64,000 bases of DNA from Nocardioides okcheonensis (lineage in GTDB: Bacteria > Actinomycetota > Actinomycetes > Propionibacteriales > Nocardioidaceae): NCBI RefSeq assembly GCF_020991065.1, contig NZ_CP087710.1:4340001-4404000 (forward strand), given 5' to 3'. Position 1 is the stretch's first letter. The number at the start of each line of letters is the position of its first letter. The notes under the pieces are model-generated. The model ran no database searches. It saw only the letters and a program-made list of their open reading frames with translations, and was not told the DNA's origin. A program made the translations under genes and the position numbers. Shown here in pieces: positions 60,448 to 64,000 of the stretch.

Positions 60448-62493
60448 TCAGCGGCGCGTCACCTGGACCACCGTGGGCCGCGGACCGGCGAACTGGCCGG
60501 GAAGTGCCGTGCCGCCCGCGGGGACGAAGTCGGGGAAGCGGGACTGGGGCGCGTCCCACGTGCCGTCCTCGCCCGGGTGCTGGACGGCGACGAAGACGGA
60601 GCCGTCACGGTCGTGGATGACCGGCCCGCAGGTCTCGGCTCCCGACGGCACCGCGAGGAACTGCTGGACGCGGCCGCGCTCGGGGCCCTCGACCGGGACC
60701 TTGAACAGGCCGTCGCTGAGCCTGATCGCGCTGGGCTGCCCGTCGGTGGAGATCCACAGGTTGCCGACGCTGTCGAAGGCGACGTTGTCGGGGCAGGAGA
60801 TCGGCGAGACCGGGCCGGTCCAGCCGCCGAAGTAGGTGCCGGCGGAGGCGGCGTCGCCGCAGATCAGGAACAGGTTCCAGGCGAAGGTGTCGCTGGTGTG
60901 GTCGCCGGAGGTCGGAGTGATCTCGACGACGTGGCCGTCCTTGTTGGCCGCGCGCGGGTTGGGCTCCGTCGGGCCCTCCTTGCCGACCTTGCCGCGGTCG
61001 GTGTTGTTGGTGCACGCGACGTAGATGCGCCCGTTGACCAGGCTCGGCTGGACGTCCTCGGGGCGGTCCATCTTGGTCGGCATGACCGCGTCGGCCGCGA
61101 GCCGGGTGTAGACCAGCACCTCCTCGAGCGTGAAGCCGGGCACCATCGACTGGCCGTCGCGGGTCAGCGGGATCCACTCGCCGGTGCCGTCGCTGACGCC
61201 GTCCTCGAGGCCGTCGCCGGTGAACCGGGCGACGGAGAGGTCGCCGTCGGCGAGCGGGGAGCGGCTGCCGTGGCGCTTCCAGCTCCCGCCGCGCCCGCGC
61301 AGCCGGTCGCGGGAGACGAAGCGGTAGAGGTAGTCGAAGCGCTCGTCGTCGCCCATGTAGGCCACGACGTGGCCGTCGCGGTTGACGACGACGTTCGCTC
61401 CCTCGTGCTTGAAGCGGCCCATCGCGGTGTGCTTCACCGGCGTCGAGCGCGGGTCGGTCGGGTCGATCTCGACGATCCACCCGAAGCGGTTCGGCTCGTT
61501 GCGGTAGCCCTCGGCGGTGGCGTCCCAGCGCGGGTCGACCGAGCGCCAGTTGCGGGCGTCCTGGGTCGACGACAGGCCGTAGCGCGCCTCGCGCGGGTCG
61601 GTGCCGGTGGCCTTGAAGTACTGGTTGAAGTTCTCCTCGCCGGACAGCACCGTGCCCCACGGGGTGGTGCCGCCCGAGCAGTTGTTCATCGTGCCCCGCA
61701 CCCGCGTGCCGGTGGGGTCCTCGGCGGTCTTCAGCAGGTCAGACCCCGCGGCGGGGCCGTCGACGGAGAAGACGGTGTCGAGGGTGATCCGGCGGTTGAG
61801 CCGGGCCCCGGGGACGTACTGCCAGGTGTCGCCGCGACGGCGTCGGCGCAGCTCGACGACGGACATGCCGTGCGCGGCCCACACGGTCCGGATGACCGTC
61901 TCGGGGTCGGTCCCGGGCGGGAACATGATGGCCTCGTTGGTGTACTCGTGGTTGCACACGAGCAGCGCGCGGGTGCCGGCGCGGTTGGTCTCGATGATGT
62001 CGAGGTAGTCGTTGTTGTAGCCGAACTGTCCGGCCTGCGCCTCGGGGTCCTGCGCCGCCGGGTCGAAGGCGGGAGCGCCGGGCAGCACCGGGTCGCCCCA
62101 GCGGATGATCGGGTCCCACTCGTAGCCGACGGGGACCGTGACGTCGTCGACGGTGGTGGCGACGGGGGCGATGGCGGTGAACGCCAGCCTGTCGCGCGAC
62201 GGGTGCCCGTGGCCGCCGTGCCCGCCGTGGCCGGGCCGGAGGTCGGAGGTCGGTCGGGCCGCCGCGGGCGCGCCCGCCGCGACGCCGATCGCGGCGGCGG
62301 TCAGCGAGGCACCGACGACGGTCCGCCGGCGCAGGGCCTGCGCGGCGACGTCGCGGAAGTAGGTCGTGTCGGTCGTGTTCGGGGCCGCGACCGAGCAGGC
62401 GTCGCCGCACCGGAGGTGACAGGTCACCGGGCTGCGGTTGCCGTGGGTCAGGCCCGCCATCGGGAGGAGCGGGCGCGAGGTGGTGTCCGTCAT
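60448..62493 (-). CDS. phoX: PhoX family alkaline phosphatase (DUF839)
   Basis: A 681-aa protein with a Tat signal deep in the N-terminus (ALRRRTVVGASLTAAAIGVA, RRR at 55-57), as is usual for PhoX. DUF839 landmarks are GRFKHEGANVVVNRDGHVVA, GTMNNCSGGTTPWGTVLSGE followed by ENFNQYF, and the C-terminal GDAASAGTYFGGWTGPVSPI with SCPDNVAFDSVGNLWISTDG. It is a Ca/Fe-dependent phosphomonoesterase made on phosphate starvation. GGAGA precedes the ATG. Three contiguous PHO-box-like repeats lie about 70-100 bases upstream. The first gene of the phosphate-ester block. Confidence 0.94.
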   Translation of the reverse strand: MTDTTSRPLLPMAGLTHGNRSPVTCHLRCGDACSVAAPNTTDTTYFRDVAAQALRRRTVVGASLTAAAIGVAAGAPAAARPTSDLRPGHGGHGGHGHPSRDRLAFTAIAPVATTVDDVTVPVGYEWDPIIRWGDPVLPGAPAFDPAAQDPEAQAGQFGYNNDYLDIIETNRAGTRALLVCNHEYTNEAIMFPPGTDPETVIRTVWAAHGMSVVELRRRRRGDTWQYVPGARLNRRITLDTVFSVDGPAAGSDLLKTAEDPTGTRVRGTMNNCSGGTTPWGTVLSGEENFNQYFKATGTDPREARYGLSSTQDARNWRSVDPRWDATAEGYRNEPNRFGWIVEIDPTDPRSTPVKHTAMGRFKHEGANVVVNRDGHVVAYMGDDERFDYLYRFVSRDRLRGRGGSWKRHGSRSPLADGDLSVARFTGDGLEDGVSDGTGEWIPLTRDGQSMVPGFTLEEVLVYTRLAADAVMPTKMDRPEDVQPSLVNGRIYVACTNNTDRGKVGKEGPTEPNPRAANKDGHVVEITPTSGDHTSDTFAWNLFLICGDAASAGTYFGGWTGPVSPISCPDNVAFDSVGNLWISTDGQPSAIRLSDGLFKVPVEGPERGRVQQFLAVPSGAETCGPVIHDRDGSVFVAVQHPGEDGTWDAPQSRFPDFVPAGGTALPGQFAGPRPTVVQVTRR

Positions 62494-62562
62494 TGAGGTG
62501 TCTCCGATGCCGAGTGAGGTGCGGGGTGTGCTGCCGATCCACCCTGTTCTCCGAGGGCCACG

Positions 62563-62595
62563 CCCGGGCGGACGTCAGGTGCACATCAGGTGAAC
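62563..62595 (-). promoter_or_regulatory. Three contiguous PHO-box-like 11-mers upstream of phoX
   Basis: Reading on the minus strand: GTTCACCTGAT (62595-62585), GTGCACCTGAC (62584-62574), GTCCGCCCGGG (62573-62563). The first two closely fit the actinobacterial PhoP direct repeat (GTTCACC type, 11-bp step); the third is degenerate, as is usual. They end 69 bases before the phoX start. Confidence 0.65.
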
Positions 62596-62647
62596 TGCCG
62601 GACGCCGCTCGGAGTCGTGTGGTGGGAGGGTCCGTAGGGTGATCGGC

Positions 62648-63307
62648 ATGGTCATCGTGGAGGAGCTGTTCCTGCTGCTGCGGCGCGACGACGGCAAGGC
62701 CGAGAGCTCGATGTCGCAGAACGGCTACGGCCTCGCGGCCGCCGTCGTGACCGACCTGGTCCTGGCCGAGCGGATCACGCTCAGCGACGACAAGGACCCG
62801 CGGATGAGCGTGGTGTCGTCCGCGCCCACGGGCCACCCCGCCCTCGACGCGGCCCTGTCCCGGATGGTGGAGAAGGACGGCAGGAAGCTGTCGTCCCTCG
62901 TCACCGACGGCAAGCTGGCCGTCGAGGCGCACGTCGCCGCCGCGCTGTCGGCCGCCGGGGTGATCCGGGTGGAGGAGAAGCGCGCCCTCGGGCTGGTGCC
63001 CGCGCGCTACCCCGTCCTGGACCCCGAGCCCGAGCGCCGGGTGCGCGAGCGGCTGCGCACGGTGCTCGCCGGCGGCACGCCGCAGCCTGCCGACGCCACG
63101 CTGCTGGCGGTGCTCCAGGGCCTCGACCTGGCCGGCAAGGTGCTCGCCGAGGAGAAGGGCGTCCTCGGGAAGCGCGAGCTCAAGAGCCGGATCGAGGAGG
63201 TGTCGACCGACGTACGCGCCGGCGCCGCCGTCGCCAAGGCCGTCCAGGCGATGAACGTCGCCGTCATGACCGCAGTCCTCGTGCCCGTGATCGTCTCGGG
63301 CAGCTGA
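62648..63307 (+). CDS. GPP34 (GOLPH3-like) family protein
   Basis: A 219-aa helical protein of the GPP34 family: VIVEELFLLLRRDDGKAESS at the start, then GLAAAVVTDLVLAERITLSD, SLVTDGKLAVEAHVAAALSA, and ALGLVPARYPVLDPEPERRV. Eukaryotic GOLPH3 binds phosphatidylinositol-4-phosphate; the bacterial role is unknown. TAGGGT 7 bases before ATG 62648 supports this start over GTG 62639. It is divergent from phoX with the PHO-like repeats between them. It is followed at 17 bases by the ABM protein. Confidence 0.85.
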   Translation: MVIVEELFLLLRRDDGKAESSMSQNGYGLAAAVVTDLVLAERITLSDDKDPRMSVVSSAPTGHPALDAALSRMVEKDGRKLSSLVTDGKLAVEAHVAAALSAAGVIRVEEKRALGLVPARYPVLDPEPERRVRERLRTVLAGGTPQPADATLLAVLQGLDLAGKVLAEEKGVLGKRELKSRIEEVSTDVRAGAAVAKAVQAMNVAVMTAVLVPVIVSGS

Positions 63308-63324
63308 TCGAGAAGGAGAGTCCG

Positions 63325-63648
63325 TTGATCTTCATCACCGCCAAGTTCCCCGTCCGGCCCGAGCACGCCGACGACTGGCCCGAGCTCTCGCGGGCCTTCA
63401 CCGAGGCCTGCAACGCCGAGGAGGGCTGCCTGTGGTTCGAGTGGTCGCGCAGCGTCACCGACCCGAACACCTACGTCCTCGTGGAGGCGTTCCGCGACGG
63501 CGACGCCGGCGCCGCCCACGTGCAGTCCGACCACTTCAAGGCCGCGCAGCGCGACCTCCCGCAGTACCTCACCCGCACGCCCGACATCGTCAGCACCGAG
63601 GTCGACCAGACCGGCTGGAACGAGCTCGGCGAGATGCGGGTCGGCTGA
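63325..63648 (+). CDS. ABM-domain monooxygenase-like protein
   Basis: A 107-aa protein of the antibiotic biosynthesis monooxygenase/YgiN type: MIFITAKFPVRPEHADDWPE, ACNAEEGCLWFEWSRSVTDP, YVLVEAFRDGDAGAAHVQSD, HFKAAQRDLPQYL. These small dimers often act on quinols or have no known activity. It uses a TTG start (63325) after AAGGAG at 6-bp spacing; there is no ATG or GTG that fits. It lies 17 bases after the GPP34 gene, so probably cotranscribed. Confidence 0.85.
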   Translation: MIFITAKFPVRPEHADDWPELSRAFTEACNAEEGCLWFEWSRSVTDPNTYVLVEAFRDGDAGAAHVQSDHFKAAQRDLPQYLTRTPDIVSTEVDQTGWNELGEMRVG

Positions 63649-63669
63649 CCGACGCCGCGGACCGGGCGG

Positions 63670-63999
63670 TCAGGCCGACGCCGGCCGCCCGGTCAGCACC
63701 CGCACGGCCAGGTCGGTCGTGAAGTCGTTGTCGAGGAAGCCCACGACCCGCGTCACCCGGTCGAGGTCGAGCGGCAGCAGCCCCCGCGAGCCCGGCACGT
63801 CGGGGGTGAGCCCGAGGTCGAGGTCGTGGCGCCCCGACATCATCTCGACGTTGAAGTCGTAGCGCTCCCGCGCGCCGTCGGCGCGCAGCCGCTTGACGAC
63901 GCTCGCGCCGACCCGCCGGCCCCCGGTCTCGGCCGCCCAGTCGTCGAGGGCGGCGAGGAGGTTGCGCCCCTCCTCGTGGTCGACGTCGGCCCAGGCCGC
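63670..63999 (-). CDS. Hypothetical protein, C-terminal part (cut by window edge)
   Basis: An open minus-strand frame enters at the right edge and ends at TGA 63672-63670, showing 109 residues. They include DHEEGRNLLAALDDWAAETG, SVVKRLRADGARERYDFNVE and VTRVVGFLDNDFTTDLAVRV. Codon use is core-like and the frame is open across the whole stretch, so it is probably real. I do not recognise the family. The 5' end lies beyond the window. Confidence 0.55.
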   Translation of the reverse strand, partial: AAWADVDHEEGRNLLAALDDWAAETGGRRVGASVVKRLRADGARERYDFNVEMMSGRHDLDLGLTPDVPGSRGLLPLDLDRVTRVVGFLDNDFTTDLAVRVLTGRPASA

Positions 64000-64000
64000 G

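Noticed and set aside
58036..62496. A 1486-codon open frame on the plus strand opposite the phytase/GDPD and PhoX genes
   Set aside because: It is the antisense shadow of two well-supported genes in very GC-rich DNA, with low-complexity Val/Gly/Arg-rich translation and no domain.

Overview
The window is a stretch of a high-GC actinobacterial chromosome, most like a Nocardioides or a related Nocardioidaceae (inference). The reasons are the strong G/C preference at third codon positions, the glnA2-glnE pair, a mycothiol-type maleylpyruvate isomerase family protein, an ESX-like WXG pair and many start codons that look leaderless. I saw no rRNA, tRNA, CRISPR array or intact insertion sequence.

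Layout. 1-4.9 kb: the edge of a PQQ-type sugar dehydrogenase gene, a WXG/DUF1023-hydrolase operon, a lipoprotein and a GNAT acetyltransferase. 5-7 kb: glutamine-dependent NAD synthetase. 7.3-11.4 kb: two tandem paralogous secreted proteins, a two-component system and two more exported proteins. Matching 11-bp-spaced direct repeats lie upstream of both the secreted pair and the regulator. 11.4-14.4 kb: an AbgT transporter plus M20 amidohydrolase operon. 14.5-20.5 kb: glnA2, a membrane protein, a class I amidotransferase and glnE, largely coupled by 4-base overlaps. 20.5-21.9 kb: SatD and a membrane protein.

22-34.7 kb is an accessory island with visibly lower GC and looser codon use. It holds a protein with a HEPN-like motif, a decayed tyrosine-integrase tail, and a 1253-aa protein with a DUF4365 nuclease-like domain, a long helical repeat and a PIN-like domain. 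It also holds a Ymh/TIGR02391 protein with a second HEPN-like motif, a frameshifted nuclease-like gene, and a divergent pair of an alpha/beta hydrolase and a caspase-like/STAND NTPase. A DUF2971 protein and a small membrane protein complete it. This is the best candidate in the window for undescribed biology, most likely anti-phage or other conflict systems.

34.8-38.7 kb: a polar amino-acid ABC transporter whose binding protein and permease are fused, then a WYL regulator divergent from a VOC protein across a palindromic operator. 38.7-44.1 kb: HrpB helicase, glutaminase, a DinB-like protein and a lipoprotein. 44.2-46.6 kb: cobT-cobS-cobU, for late cobalamin assembly. 46.7-49.7 kb: a 2H phosphoesterase, a small DUF4177-like protein, a threonine-aldolase-like enzyme and CtlX. 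49.8-53.8 kb: tatB-tatA-tatC-mntH next to a Tat-exported ferritin-like protein. 54-62.5 kb: a run of five genes for exported or membrane phosphate-ester enzymes (5'-nucleotidase, ceramidase-like, EEP phosphatase, phytase-like/GDPD fusion, PhoX). Three contiguous PHO-box-like repeats lie upstream of phoX, so this looks like a phosphate-starvation locus that depends on the nearby Tat system. 62.6-64 kb: a GPP34 protein, an ABM monooxygenase and a truncated unknown gene.

Several gene ends carry long perfect or near-perfect inverted repeats without T-tracts. A -10 hexamer 6-7 bases before the start codon recurs at well over a dozen genes, which I used to settle several starts.
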